Below, in pieces: positions 51,085 through 63,683 of a stretch of 64,000 nucleotides of DNA (position 1 is the first letter of the stretch; the number at the start of each line of letters is the position of its first letter). A program made the position numbers and the translations under genes. The notes under the pieces are model-generated. The model did no database searches and was not told where the DNA came from. It saw only the letters and a program-made list of their open reading frames with translations. Where the stretch lies: positions 60,733,880-60,797,879 of the forward strand of contig CP141132.1 of the NCBI GenBank assembly GCA_035236585.1, read 5' to 3'. The stretch is from Warburgia ugandensis. Taxonomy: Eukaryota; Streptophyta; Magnoliopsida; Canellales; Canellaceae.

Positions 51085-51505
51085 TTTGCAAATATAAGAT
51101 GGATAATGAAAAACTGTCCTATAACTGTCTTGTATAGGATAGTTTTTCATTAACTGTCATGTATAAATCATAATATAGTGATGAATAACCATCTTATATA
51201 ATTTATAATACAAGACAGCTTTTGGGAAACTGTCCTTTATTTTTGACAAAATATAGGACAGTTTTCCAAAAACCGTCTTATATTTTTGTAAAAATATAGG
51301 ACAATTTTCCAAAAATAATTTTATATATTTTTCAAAATATAAAACAGTTTGTGAAGAACCATCCTATATTATATATAATATAAGATGGTTTCTCAAACCA
51401 TCTTATGTTTGTCTTGATTTTATAAGATAGTTGGGTATAAGACAGTTTTTTAACCATCTTCTATATAGTTTTTAACCATCTTATAAGCCACTTTCCATAC
51501 TAGTA
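51085..51505 (-). mobile_element. CACTA-like element end with palindromic subterminal repeats
   Basis: The word AACTGTC(C/T)TATA and its complement recur about ten times in both orientations, including TATAGGACAGTTTTCC and AAACCGTCTTATA. Read from the right, the end is ACTAGTATGGAAAGTGGCTT followed by ATAAGATGGTT, close to the CACTA pattern with its first bases altered. Only one end is recognised. Confidence 0.5.
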
Positions 51506-51715
51506 CCTTTTAGATCTTTTATAAGTATGCTTTTTTATACAAATGATCAAGCATGACATCCTCTGTTTCATAATTTGTTATTTTGATATGTCTACAAAAT
51601 TTTTATCTATTGGATATGATGTTAAGCTCTTTTCTATTGTTTCTTTGATTCCACTCTTGTGTTTAATGTTTAATCTATTCAACATTGTAAATATATATCT
51701 CACATTTGAAAAAAT

Positions 51716-51755
51716 GAAGAAGAAGAAGAAGAAGAAGAAGAAGAAGAAGAAGAAG
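51716..51755. repeat. (GAA)n microsatellite, about 13 units
   Basis: Uninterrupted AGA trinucleotide run. It causes the apparent Lys-rich open frame here. Confidence 0.95.
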
Positions 51756-52809
51756 GTTGAATTGAACAACCTAAATATCTTAGATCATGCATATCCCCTA
51801 AAAATTTGGGTATATCTTAGGGAGACTCCAAGAGGAAATGAAGAAGATGAATAGCTTAGATCATGCATACTCCTAATTCTTTGAGTATATCTCACATTTG
51901 TCTCGAGACTATCATAGAAATCCTATTTCTTCATGTTATAGTTTCTAATTGGTTGAATCAAGGCATAGATGATTTTACACACAGAAAAACAAAGTCATAA
52001 ACAAATTCAAAAAGAAAATGCTTTTGAGAAGTACACTTTTCTGCTTAAAAAGGTACATGTTTTGAAGCCCACATATGCTACTTCGTTGTATGATACTATC
52101 TGTTAATCAATAGATAATAACAAGCTCACTCCATTGGCATTGATTTTTTCTTGATAGGATCCTTAATCCGAAAGGCCCTCGTTCTGGTTTGCATAGGAAA
52201 ATGTCAACCATTGTTTTATTGAGAACTATAACATATGCCAATTAAATTCTCATTTGGAATGGAACCAAACTCATGTGGGTTAGCTAATAATGGTGTGCGA
52301 ATTTTATTGGTGTTGAAAATCTATGTGGGCTAAAAATTGTACTTCTTTAATTGGGAAAGTGCTTTACTTAGTAGCAGGACTCTTTCATGAATAGCTTAAT
52401 CAACTTTAGCATCTAAAGGTTAGATGGACTCATAAAGATAATGCAACTACTCACTACTCTGTGTTTAATCTAATAGTCAAATTCCCATACATTGTAACAA
52501 AGTAGTTTCTTTTTTCCTTTTATGTTGAAAAAGATGTGTATTTTTCGTAAGCCTTATCTTCCTTTAAGAAGACCTACCTTTTTAATAAAACTCATTTTTT
52601 AAATTTGAAAAAAAAATTTAGAATCTATTTTTTTACAAAATGCCAAAATTTATGTATTTCTTTCTTCATCTTTTCATTTTTCAGCTTTCTATATTTAAGT
52701 TTGTTTTTCCTTTTACAAGTAAATGCTTTTATGATTTTTTTCTTTCACAAAAATTTTCATCTTTAAATTTTTAGCTTTTTATTTTTCTTCAACAAATGGA
52801 GATGTGTAT

Positions 52810-53291
52810 ATAGAGTTTTGTGTGATTGGAGGGTGCCACTCAAACTAAAAGGAAATTCTATAGGATAGCTATAAGGCTAGTCATGCTGTATGGATCATCG
52901 TGTTGAGTAGTTAAAGAACTTTATGTTCATAGGATGAGCGTAGTATAAATAAGGAGGTTGAGATGGATGAGTGGCAAGACAAGAAAGTATAGAATTAGGA
53001 ATGAAAGCATTAGATAAAACTTAAGGGTAGCACCAATAAGTAATAAGATGAGGAAGATTAGACTTGGATGGTTTGAACATGTCCAACGAAAACTGAAAAT
53101 GACACTAGTTAGAAGGAGTGAGGCAATGCAAGTAGAAGGTTCTAAAAGGGCAAGGAAAAGGCCCAAAAGAACGTGGATATAAGTGGTGAGAAAAGATTTA
53201 AAAACTTTAGGCTAAATGAAGGCATGATATTTAATAGAAGGGAATGGATGAACAAGATTCATGCGGCCAACCCCTAATTGGGATAAGGTCT
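52810..53291 (+). mobile_element. RTE-type LINE, 5'-truncated 3' fragment
   Basis: Aligns with the reverse complement of 3863-4330. The plus strand carries degraded RMSV..IR.LRWMSGKT and RLGWFEHVQRK-like segments. It ends in the same terminal block as the large copy (CCCCTAATTGGGATAAGGTC) and runs into the TGA tail. About 480 bp of the element remain. Confidence 0.85.

Positions 53292-53360
<69 letters not shown>
53292..53360 (+). repeat. (TGA)23 tail of the RTE copy
   Basis: 69 bp of perfect TGA repeat directly abutting the RTE 3' terminus. The antisense RTE copy at 3848 has only about five units, so this is an expanded retroelement tail. Confidence 0.95.
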
Positions 53361-53363
<3 letters not shown>

Positions 53364-53364
53364 C

Positions 53365-55022
53365 TTTTTAACAACTCAACCCTAAGCTTCAAGTCTCTTA
53401 TATCAACAAGTTTGGATAGTGACTTTTTTTTTTTTTACTCTCACTACTTTTTATGGCTCCAAACTTTGTAATTTTGTCAAGAAGTTTAGGAATTATATTT
53501 AATTTTGTCCATAATAGTATCTACATCTACTCAAGAAGTTATTAAGTAGATTGCATGCATATATATTTTCCATATTATAATTTAAAATATTCTTGACTTT
53601 TTGAATTTTTATCATCTCTTTTCTATATATTCCAAATTTCACCACTTTTTTCTTGTTGACTTTTTTCCAAATCCAAACTTTATGACTATGGACCCATAGA
53701 CATGATTTAATCACGTATTAAGATCTACAAATCAAGATAAATGCTATCATGGATGCATTGGCCCAAGACAACCTCTTCTTTTCATTTTATCTTTCCATCT
53801 TGTGCATTCTAGCTTGTTTGGGGTATATGTGAAACATCATGTCAATTGAATGACTCTAAACTCTTTTCCTTTTTTCTCTTTTGTTTCTCTAATTTTTTTA
53901 AAATTTCGTGATTTAAAACCAAAAGAAAGATAGGCTAAGATCATCCATGATAGTGATTTTTTGGTATTCAGGTAATTTGAGGGAGGCTGATTGAGAGCAA
54001 TGGCTTAGATCTTCCAAAAACTTTATGCCTAAAATCATGAAAATGAGACATCTCGATAGCATTAGGGGCCCATTGTGGTCTATGATTATGTATGGTTTAA
54101 CAATGTGCCCCCAGTAGTGAACTTCTTTTGATTGATCCAAACCCAATGATCTCGTAGGCCTTGACTTGGATGGTCGTCTACGAGCAAAATTGCTACTCAT
54201 CTGGATATACTACGATTTTGATTTTTGGCAATTAAGAAACGTCCAAAGAAACAAAAAATAGTTGGGCATATTCAACTTCGAAACTTCACATTTCAAATCA
54301 GAGTCATCAACACGTAGTCAAGTCGTATTACTATCCATTTATATGTAGCAACTTACCAGACAATAATTTCAGAGCCAAAATATGCCCATCCACCATATAA
54401 CAACTCTTACATAACAGTGCTAATAACGAATGTAGACTGTCCATCCATCTCAAATTGGCGAGTTCACTGCCCACCCTAAAACCAGATTCTTAATTTAAAG
54501 AATTAAATGACATACAAGATGAACCTATCAACCGCTCCATCAATAAATTCATCTTGTTTCCATTAACAGCCATCCTCACCCATTCAATCACTGTTAATAG
54601 GATTTGCGTCAGGGAGTTCACTTGTTGGTGATAGACCACCATTAGCAACTTATTGTTCAGCTATCCACATCATCTTTCATCTTCAAACTTTTCAACTTAC
54701 GCCTGGATCCACCTGTCAATTCTCCTTCCTTCTACTTCCCTCAATGTACATCCATCGCTTTAGATCGATAATTAACATCGTGAAGGCCAAAACGGCATGT
54801 TTGTCACCTTGCATCCAGCATGCATGACGCGGGCCCATAGCCCCGAAATGATGGCTATTGGACGGACTGTCTAGCCCATCCCCAGTCAGTCAATTGGACG
54901 TCAGATAAAAGTTTATCTCAAAATGAACAACGGCCCGGATTCCAAGGGCGATATCGCTTTCCATTTGATCTGTCCAACTCATGACATTGACGATCCAGCT
55001 TTCTCAGGTACAGCCATGTCAC
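53365..55022. other. Intergenic DNA downstream of the GATL gene
   Basis: No gene seen. The part next to 55023 should include the GATL 3' UTR on the minus strand, but I do not see an unambiguous poly(A) signal. Confidence 0.5.
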
Positions 55023-56078
55023 CTAATCCAAGGGATGATCTCCCTTCTTAAGCATATCATAGGGGGCCCACAAAGCATCCACGGCACAGGGCCTATTCGC
55101 ATCCAGCCGAACCCATGGCTTACCCCTCCCACTCCAATGCAACAAGCTCACTGGGCCTGGATGTAAATTACGACAATGCCCCTCATAGTTGTCACCCCCC
55201 AATCCATGCTGATTCCACCGTGCCTCCACAGGCGTAATTTGCCCGGCGAAAACCAACAGAAACGGCGGCAAGGAACCCAACTCATAAATCCTCATTCTTT
55301 TCTGCAAATCCATCCAATCTTCAATCTCTCTCGTATAATCTTTCTCTCTCCATTTCTTCAAATCTATAACCATCACTCCAGTATTAAAATAGCAAGCCTT
55401 CTTCGATCTCCCTGAAAATGTTAAAGATAAGACCGGGTTTGACCAGAAAGCCGGCGTGAAATACCTCGACATGTTGGCATTACAGTGTTCAGGTGCCAAG
55501 ATAACGGACTCGCCGGAAAAGTTTGCAGACCAAAGTTCGGCAATGTCGTCGGCCAGAATTACATCGGAATCCAAGTAGATCACTCTGTCCACACATTCTG
55601 GGAGGAGATCGGCGAGGTACGCCCGGGCGTAATTCAATGGTCGATTGAGGGCTTCCCGTACCGAGTCTGATATTTTTGTGGCTACCATTTCTTCCTGGAA
55701 CGGGTAAACTTCAAAGTTCAGGTAGGGGAATGAGGTTGATATTGCCGATTCAAGATTGCTGGGCTTTGGGTTTTGAGAAGAAATGAAGTGGAAGAAGAGG
55801 TTTTGAGGGCAGGAAGAGTGTTTGATTATGGAGAGAATGGCCGCCATGGATCCTCGGAGATAGCTTTCGTCTAGCGTCATTGCTATGTTGATGACGTCCT
55901 TACTGCAACGTTGGTTTTCTTCTGCAGGGATTTGCCGGCATGTTGGTGAATTGTAGAAAACTGGGGCTTCTAAGAACAAGGAATTAGCAGTGCCTGTTGC
56001 TCCAACATCGGAGAAACTTGTTGCTGCGACAGTGAGCAGTAGAAGGATCGAGAGAAGATGGGATCTTGCGTAGAACAT
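55023..56078 (-). CDS. GATL: Galacturonosyltransferase-like protein (GT8 family, GATL), 351 aa
   Basis: A complete single-exon gene. Plant GATL genes are typically intronless and about 350 aa, so length and structure fit. The protein begins with a hydrophobic signal-like segment ([15 protein letters not shown], residues 5-20), as expected for a Golgi or secretory lumen enzyme. The GT8 domain starts near residue 63 ([15 protein letters not shown]), followed by the [12 protein letters not shown] block (near 147) and [12 protein letters not shown] (near 167), whose DxD binds metal and nucleotide sugar. Further blocks are [51 protein letters not shown] and the C-terminal HWSGRGKPW. Members such as PARVUS/GATL1 act in xylan and pectin synthesis. 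Which member this is cannot be settled by eye. The start Met at 56078 gives the signal-like N-terminus. All core motifs are intact, so the enzyme is probably active. Confidence 0.93.
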   Translation of the reverse strand: MFYARSHLLSILLLLTVAATSFSDVGATGTANSLFLEAPVFYNSPTCRQIPAEENQRCSKDVINIAMTLDESYLRGSMAAILSIIKHSSCPQNLFFHFISSQNPKPSNLESAISTSFPYLNFEVYPFQEEMVATKISDSVREALNRPLNYARAYLADLLPECVDRVIYLDSDVILADDIAELWSANFSGESVILAPEHCNANMSRYFTPAFWSNPVLSLTFSGRSKKACYFNTGVMVIDLKKWREKDYTREIEDWMDLQKRMRIYELGSLPPFLLVFAGQITPVEARWNQHGLGGDNYEGHCRNLHPGPVSLLHWSGRGKPWVRLDANRPCAVDALWAPYDMLKKGDHPLD

Positions 56079-56700
56079 TGGGTTTTGGATTGAAAGAAAT
56101 GCTTCGGATATGGAGAAGGGCGGCGAATGGTTTTGTAGAGCTTTGTGGGGCGTCTTTCGACGACGTGTGTGCTCAAAGGATTGTTAGCGTTGTGTGTGGA
56201 AGTATGAGAGAAGAGAGGTAAAGTCAAAGACGCTGAGATGGCAGTCGCTTCAGTCACGTCGTGTATTCATTTCCCATATGTCGGAGAGGGAAGAGGTAGA
56301 AGTCATTGAGACGCGGTTTCTGAGAAGGACGCGTTACAACGCCGGCCTTTTCTTACTTTTGGGTTTGCTCGGCTGTCCTTCTGGATCCACAACTATTATT
56401 AGTTCCATTTTTGTCTTTTGAATTGTACGTCGGTGGCGTTTGATTTCATCGGTGTACGGATCCACCTGGCAAAGATACAGTCGTACTGGAGGAGAGGTGC
56501 ATGTGGTGGGTCCAGCCGTACCTGCGGGGTCAAGATGGATTGGGATCAAAATTTCAAACCGTTCATCTTCCAGGAAGGAAGGAGTCATGCGACTGTGATG
56601 TGACTGATTTTCCTGGAAAAGTAAGTCAAATGGAGGGCAGATTGTCTACTGCCTATTTTAGAACTCGGAATAAGATTTGGATTAATCAGTCGCTTGAGAA
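56079..56700 (-). promoter_or_regulatory. Presumed upstream region of the GATL gene
   Basis: Position relative to the gene is the main support. I see no clear TATA box. A W-box-like TTGACT on the minus strand lies near 56222-56227. Overlapping open frames in both orientations show no protein-like pattern. Confidence 0.3.
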
Positions 56701-56729
56701 GATGAATGGTTTCCAGGGCAGTCCTTAAG

Positions 56730-57940
56730 TTTTAGGGTCTGGGTTAATAGTATGCAATTTTACTTTGCATTTTGTAAAAAGTTACGTCATCATCTTAAAA
56801 ATATACCTCTTTTAGTTTACAGTAACTTTGTGCTTGAAAACTGCATTATTGTACACTCGCAAATGCATTAGAAGAATTCAACCGGAAAATGATTTTGTGG
56901 CGTCAAAACAAAACAGGGATGCTAGCTGCATGGCTTTGGATGATTAGATTTATTCACCATGTTCTTCGTGCTTTAGATTAAGTAGGTGCAAATTTCACAG
57001 CCATTGGAAACATTTTAACTAAAAAATATAGTATTTAGAAGCCTCGGATGGGTGTAATTTTTGGTAAACCGCTTAAACAGAGCACTGTAAAAATAATGAA
57101 AGGTTGAGATCACTCTTGGTTGCGTCCTTTTACAGCCTCAAGGCAGAAGAACCCAATCCAACCACCTTTCTGAACCCAGCATTTACCCTTAGCGCGTGCA
57201 AATCTGTGTTTAATGATCTTCTGAGCCTCCCAGGGCCGCCCTATAAATCATGCCAAGTACTATCTGATTCCAAGCGACTGAGATTATACGTGGCGTGTGT
57301 TTTACCAAGACTGAGCACAACGAGTTCAGTTTCCGGACCGACTCAAGTAGCCACCAAATGTGAGGAGGTAAGTGCAATAATGGCCATTGCTCCTGTGGAC
57401 CATCAAAAGAGAGAACAATATTTTCTGGTTTAAGGTAAAATCATGCTTTATCATAGAAGTAGTAGTACCCAAAAATTGCTTGCGGATCAAAGGGCTAGGA
57501 TGATCCAATCAACCACAATGACAAGGAATCGAGGCTGCGTATCATTGAACGAGAACGTCCAATGGGGACATGTCGACCCTACAAATGGTTGCCAGGAAAG
57601 AGCCTAACAGCCTGTCTACCAGAACTTTCAATGTAAAAGTCTTGTGGTTGGTGGTGTTGGGGGTTAAGTGTGTGTGTGTTGTCATTCACAAAAAGTGAAA
57701 AATCAACTTTTGAGTCCATTAAGGCACATGTTTGTACATTAATCCGCGCCGGTAATCTGATTAACCACAATCGATGTAAGCCACACGTTATTTCCGATCC
57801 CAGCAACATTGGTAGACCAGGATCTTCCGATCAATTTGGCCAGGTACCAAGAATAGAGTAGATTCATGCTCATCAATTAGATAATGTACTTAACTGACTT
57901 TCCCCAGGCCCGAATCCTATAGTTTAGAACTGGATTATCC
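56730..57940. other. Intergenic DNA, no gene seen
   Basis: A 109-codon open frame at 57104-57433 was considered, but no family pattern or splice partner is visible. Confidence 0.5.
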
Positions 57941-57944
57941 AACT

Positions 57945-58122
57945 AAAGGGGCAGCTTTGGTGCACAAAGCTCCTGTGCATGCAGGGTCCAGAAAAGGTAC
58001 AGACCACAAGGGTCAGTAATACACAGACTTACCTTGCATTTGGAAGAGACTGTTTTCACATCTCGAACCTGTGACCTTAAGGTCATATGACAACAACTCT
58101 ATTATTACGCCAAGGCTTCCCT
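57945..58122 (-). mobile_element. Au SINE, full length, diverged
   Basis: On the minus strand it begins GGGAAGCCTTGGCGTAATAA, has B box GGTTCGAGAT and ends GCTGCCCCTTT. It is more diverged than the intronic copies. No clear target duplication. It is the only Au SINE found outside the SPP gene. Confidence 0.82.
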
Positions 58123-58129
58123 TAAAATT

Positions 58130-61100
58130 AGTAACTCAAGAAAACATTTTTTTTTCCCTTTAAAATGGCAAGTCAAAAGATCCTTGAGAATAAATCTTTT
58201 GGGGTTTTGTTTCCTGCCTTTTGCTTTGGTAGAATAATACAGGGGACTTGATAAACAAATAAGAAGGTATTGTGATCAACAAAGAGTACTTATGTCATTG
58301 AAAATTATTGAAAACGCGTCGTTAGTCGAGTTGAGTAATGGAACTGCGATTAATTAAGGACCAACATGATCAAGGTCGGTCATGCAAGCATCTCTTTCTA
58401 CTTCCTTTTGTTTCCCTAATCATATTTGTCCCACTGACAAGACATGCTTACCCTCCGGAAGCCAGACAATAAAATAGATTTAAGAAGAACATCATTTTGT
58501 GCTAGACAAGAACTTAATTGTAAGAAGTTTTAGTCTAAATTGGCTGTAATGGATATATACAGACCATAGACATCCTTCTAATTTAACTAACTCTCTAAGC
58601 TTAGTGAGTTGTAATGACTAATTAGTGTTGAATCAAATTAAGAAAATTGTGACCTCGTAACTTACAAGTTCACACTAACCGAAGTGAACTGAGCATATTT
58701 AGAGGTGGGCATTATGATTGGACCACATTGATTCTCCGAGTTTAGTTTGGCCCAAGGTTATCAAATACATTAATAGCGTACATGAAACTCATTTTATGTA
58801 CCAATATGAAACTATTTTTAAAATAATGTAAAAGTTACGTGAAACTCATCCGATGCGCTTAGGAAACTCCTAAAATAACAATGAGAAACTCATCTAAAAT
58901 TTAGGAAAAATTAATTGGAAACTGCGCCAAAACACAAGAAAAATACTTCTTCAACTGTATATATATATGCTTTTGTATACACCTAAGTTAAATATTTTAA
59001 TTATTCTCTCTCTCTCTCTCTCATCATTTAGTATGACCATCATTTTTTAAAAGTAAAGGGTGCTTGGAGAGAGAAAGAAAAAAAAAACTATTGACTCGTG
59101 ATATGGGGTAGCATTTTGTGTAGGCATGGCCCAGACCTTGAAAGCAAACAGAGCCTCAGAACTTCACAATGAACTTGGTTCATAAATCAGGAACTTGAGA
59201 TAACCGGCTTCACGACTGGCGAGTGAAGATAGCATTAAAACCCTCGTCTTCCTTTAAGGTTAGGAATGTGCATGAAACTGGATAGTCTTTCATTGATTAT
59301 AAACCACGTTTCCCATGACAAATGCAGGATGAGAATGATAGAGCCCATGCCACTGTTGTGGGATCCTCATGGAGTTAAAGAGGAATACTGGATGAGGCTG
59401 CTTAGTTCTATGTTATCACAATACTATTACTGTTGTTATGAGCCACCTCTGCAGAGGATTGTGGTTTCCATACGGTGCAGCCATGTCTTTAATTCAAAGT
59501 CCCATAACATGTGAAAAGCGTGCAAGCAAAATAATGTTGTGGGTGGGCAACAGTTTAGTGATTCATTCATCTAGTCTTTTAGGCACATCAAACTATCTGA
59601 TTGGTCTAGACGTGTATCATTGTTCTTAATTAAACTCCATCACCATCCATTTTACACCATGAACAGCTAGTGGTAATGAAGATCTTCCAGGGCTGAAAAT
59701 GTTCATTATATGCCCCATCAAAGGTGGGCTTCATGTATACCTTTTTGTTTTTCCCACATATACATCTAGTTGAAGTTGATTCCTTAAGTTTTACCAGAGT
59801 TTTCACCATATAAGTTGTCCTAAAATACTTATCTGCTGTAGCTCAATCATCCTCTTTTCTGATTCATCTCCTCATATCAAAGCAGATGACAGAGAATTAG
59901 ATACCAATTGAAGAGCCATCTGTATATATTTATTCTTTACACTGCCTCTATCTTCCAATGAAATATTTGGCTTCGTTCATCACATACCGCTTTCCCCTGC
60001 AAAATCACAAACTACCTATGGCCCCGCTCTAAAGCTATTTACGGAACAGTACAATCAAATTCTGGTGTTTGTATCTTAATAAACCCTCCAAAGGTCCAGC
60101 CTTAATTTACCCCATAAAAAATCAAAAGACAGCTTGATCCATCTTAATGGAGCTGGGAACCAATTGGATATTGTTAGCTCGGAGAAGTTGGCAATTGAGT
60201 TCCAGCAGTTTCATTGATTTGCAGTATGCAAAGTTCTTTTGAATGGGAACATGGTTAGGTTCAAGGTATGAATGTTATACTTGGGTGCAATTCGATCAGG
60301 ATACTAATAGCAGTGGATTTAAGGTTTCACAAATACAATGGTTCTGAGTACGCCAAATGTTCGGAAGTGTGATTTTGACGGTGGTTCTTTGTGTAAGACA
60401 ATTGCCAAGGGATGGACATGTTTGACATGCTTTGGGTTAAGGTCTTTGTGGAATGTGCAATGTGGCTCTTAGGCCCACCAATCGATTGGAATCGGATCCG
60501 ATTTACCCATATCACTATCTTGACAACTGGGAATCCCAATCGATTTAGATCCTACCACATAATTCTTTGAATCTTGTGCTCCATGTTCAAACATTTATTA
60601 ATTCGGAACAGTCTTAAATATAATAGATAGAAAAAGTAGAATTACTTGCTATCATGAAAGTAAGTGACATATGAATGGTGGGTGGCTAAATCATATATAT
60701 ATAGTCCATAAAAGAAACTAGAAAGTTAAGCCCTACATATAGGAGAACTTAGAAAAGAGAAAATATGATTTATTTAGTCCTACAAATTTGACCATAAATG
60801 TATAGAGGTCTTAACAATAATTAATTGGACAATTGGACAATTTTTAGGCACTTATCATATACCAATAAAATAAAAATCGGACCATAAAAGCAATAATTAG
60901 ATTTGAACAAGTACATTGACTAAAGTGTTGCTGAGAAAATCTAGTCCAATTATTCGAATCGGTTGGACTGTCCTAACCAATTGACTCCTGTAGTGGCTCT
61001 TTGTGAAAAAATTTCTGGCCCCTCTTTCCAACTAAAGGTAGTAAAAGGATAGTTTCAAGGAAAGAATGGAATGGAGTAAGGATTATTTGTCTTTTGGGTT

Positions 61101-61554
61101 AAAAGTAAAATTTCCAAATTAAGGGTGTTAAGATCTAGAACTTCACCTTGGTCTGTATTTCTATTTGACTACAGATTTTATAGTATTTCCTATATTATTA
61201 TACATTAGGATCCATTGTCTTATACAAGTCTTGAAGATGTAGTAATAGATTTTATAGTTCTTAGAGTCTTTCCTATTGGACAAGGTTGGACTCTTCCAAC
61301 GTTGTAATATAATTACTTTTAACCCTCTTGATGAGGCAATCCAAATTTTTATCATCATTCGTACTTTCTTGATGATTATGTGACTGCCAACCTATTTCAT
61401 ATTGCTTTTAAGTTGCTTTTTCGCTTAATGAAGTGCTTTATGGATAGGTTTTACGAAAACAAAGTCCAGTTAGAGTTAGTTTTAGTCATACTGCCTCTTA
61501 TGGGGGTCTGTGACTTCTTCAACTTAAACATGTAGTGAAACAATTGAACATTTT

Positions 61555-61556
<2 letters not shown>
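58130..61556. other. Intergenic DNA, no gene seen
   Basis: AT-rich, with a short CT run near 59006-59021. No recognisable coding or repeat family. Confidence 0.6.

Positions 61557-61646
<90 letters not shown>
61557..61646. repeat. (CT)n microsatellite, about 45 units
   Basis: 90 bp of uninterrupted TC dinucleotide. Confidence 0.97.
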
Positions 61647-61647
<1 letters not shown>

Positions 61648-62569
61648 TTATGCCTAAACTGCTCTCATTTCCACCTTTTATAGGAACAATTCTACCATGC
61701 AACGACTCATCAATTATAATAAAAAAAAATGAATCAGTTCTAACTTCAAAGCAGAGGAGAGCAAGTCATGTTCATGCAAAATCGATCTCAGCTTTGGCAA
61801 CATGTCATGTCCACTTATCCAATATATCATATACTTTTTGAATATCTAATTTGTGTGCTATCTAAGAACTTAATTGTTCTTCAATAAAGGTTATTAGCTT
61901 TTTATGACCTAAAAAGATGTTATGTTATTGTTTGGAATCACATGCATAAATTGGGGATCAATCTTGGGTTTTTTACATGAGTGTTTCTCCCCTTTATTCT
62001 TTATTGAAAAAATATAAAATTTTGGAAATGACTAACAATTATTTGTCTCTCTCCTTTTGACCTCAAAAAATTCTATCCTCAAAATTGTCTGTGTGCATTG
62101 CTACTTGGTGCAATTTCAACTTCTTTTACTTGGAATCAAAGGCAAAAGAATCCAGTCTTTAATTTGTCCTTGCACTCTACTTATTTCATATTGACCTTTG
62201 GGTGATCAACCTCTAAGCTTTAGAAGCATGTCTTATTCCATTACTCTTGAGAAACACATTGTTGAAAATGCCATCTAGGTTAAAGAATACAATCATTGAT
62301 GTCTCATTTGTTATAAGCAAGCTAGAGGGTCTCTTTTTTTTTTCTCAAAGCCTCATTCTCTAAATGTAGAGCCTTCAGAGAACTACTTGACTCATTTGAA
62401 ACTAATTCAGGCTTGTACATGACTCCCCAAGTGTCTTCTATTAGCTTTTTGTGCAATTTAGATCATAAGCAACAGTGTGTTAGCTCTAGTAGGGTGGTCA
62501 TAGATCAGTGACACACGAGATCTATATGTTTTCTTCATGACAAAGATAACACTTATCTCTTTGTTTACA

Positions 62570-62870
62570 AGTTTACCAAAGGATAGTCTACGATCAGAGT
62601 ACAATCATTAACAAAGGTGATGTAATAACATGATCCAGAAATAGATGCAGTATTAGTTGGTCCTCATAAATTAGTATGAAGTAATTTGACGAAAGTGTGA
62701 AGTATATTTTTTAAGAAAGAGAAAATGGAAGATATCATGATGTCTTGGGATAAAAGTACTTTTGGAGTGGTGCGTTGAACAACACACCACATAAACAAGA
62801 CTTTGGAGTTCTTATAGAAGATAAAGATTGACCATTTATAGCTTAGAACTAAAATCTTCATCTTGCTTTG
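62570..62870 (-). pseudogene. Possible decayed Ty1/copia integrase fragment
   Basis: The minus-strand translation gives LHTNL*GPTNTASISGSCYY followed by ITFVND. This resembles the copia integrase core block 'HTDLWGPxxxxSxxGxxYYxTFxDD', with Trp changed to stop. The flanking sequence could not be aligned convincingly, and no LTRs were found. Confidence 0.4.
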
Positions 62871-63369
62871 TATTCATTAAAATCTCCTTGTTGAATGCTT
62901 TCTATGCTAGATGCATCAGTCTCTCAAACTATTCCATTTTGCTATGCATTTATGCTTCCACTACTCATACAGCATAGTGTTGCAGCAGGTTTTTACTACA
63001 TTTCATTAACCAACCAATTTTTTGGAGGATATCACTACTAGTTCAAGTATGATCTTCCATTCCTTGTTGCCAATGTTATCTTCTTTGGGAAATATGGCAC
63101 CACAGGAAACCTCATTGTCAAAAATGAAACATAATTCTACTCATAAAGAATTGAAATGCATTGGAGAGCTAAGAGTTTATACTGTAATTGCATCAAGACC
63201 TAGCCATGTACTTCTATCCCTACAACAACAAACCTTGCAGGCTTGGGACTAAAGCAACACTTACGTTTATCTAGCCCAAATTTATGCATCGCCTATGATT
63301 GGCATACCATTAGCATTTGATGTTTCCCCTAGGAAAGCCAACAATACCACACCAAAGGGTTTTTCAAAT

Positions 63370-63676
63370 GGTTAAAAATGTCAATAGAAGATGGTTTGAA
63401 AATGATCTTCTGACTAGCTGTCTTAGAAAATCGGGTATTAAAATAAGATGGTTACTCTAACTGTCTTAAAAAGTCTAACTTTTTAAGATGGTTAGCAAAA
63501 CCATCTTAAAATTTTTTTTTAACTTTTAAGATGGTTCTAGATAACTATCTTAAAAAGTCCCTAAATTTTTTCAGATGGTTAGGGAAAACTATCTTAAAAC
63601 ATTAGACTTCTTAATGACTTTTTAAGATGGTTATGGGCAACCATCTTTAAAAAGTACATACTTTTTAAAATATTTT
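63370..63676. repeat. Clustered AAGATGGTT / AACCATCTT inverted repeats
   Basis: The word AAGATGGTTA and its complement AACCATCTTAAAA recur many times in both orientations. This is typical of the subterminal region of CACTA-like elements. It adjoins the CACTA-like end at 63684. Confidence 0.55.
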
Positions 63677-63683
63677 AAGGTAA

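Noticed and set aside
51543..51854. Open frame with a poly-Lys run
   Set aside because: Driven by the GAA microsatellite; flanks are not protein-like.
55176..55670. Plus-strand open frames inside the GATL gene
   Set aside because: Antisense shadows; the minus strand carries all GT8 motifs.
57104..57433. 109-codon plus-strand open frame
   Set aside because: No recognisable domain, no flanking exon signals, ordinary length for chance.
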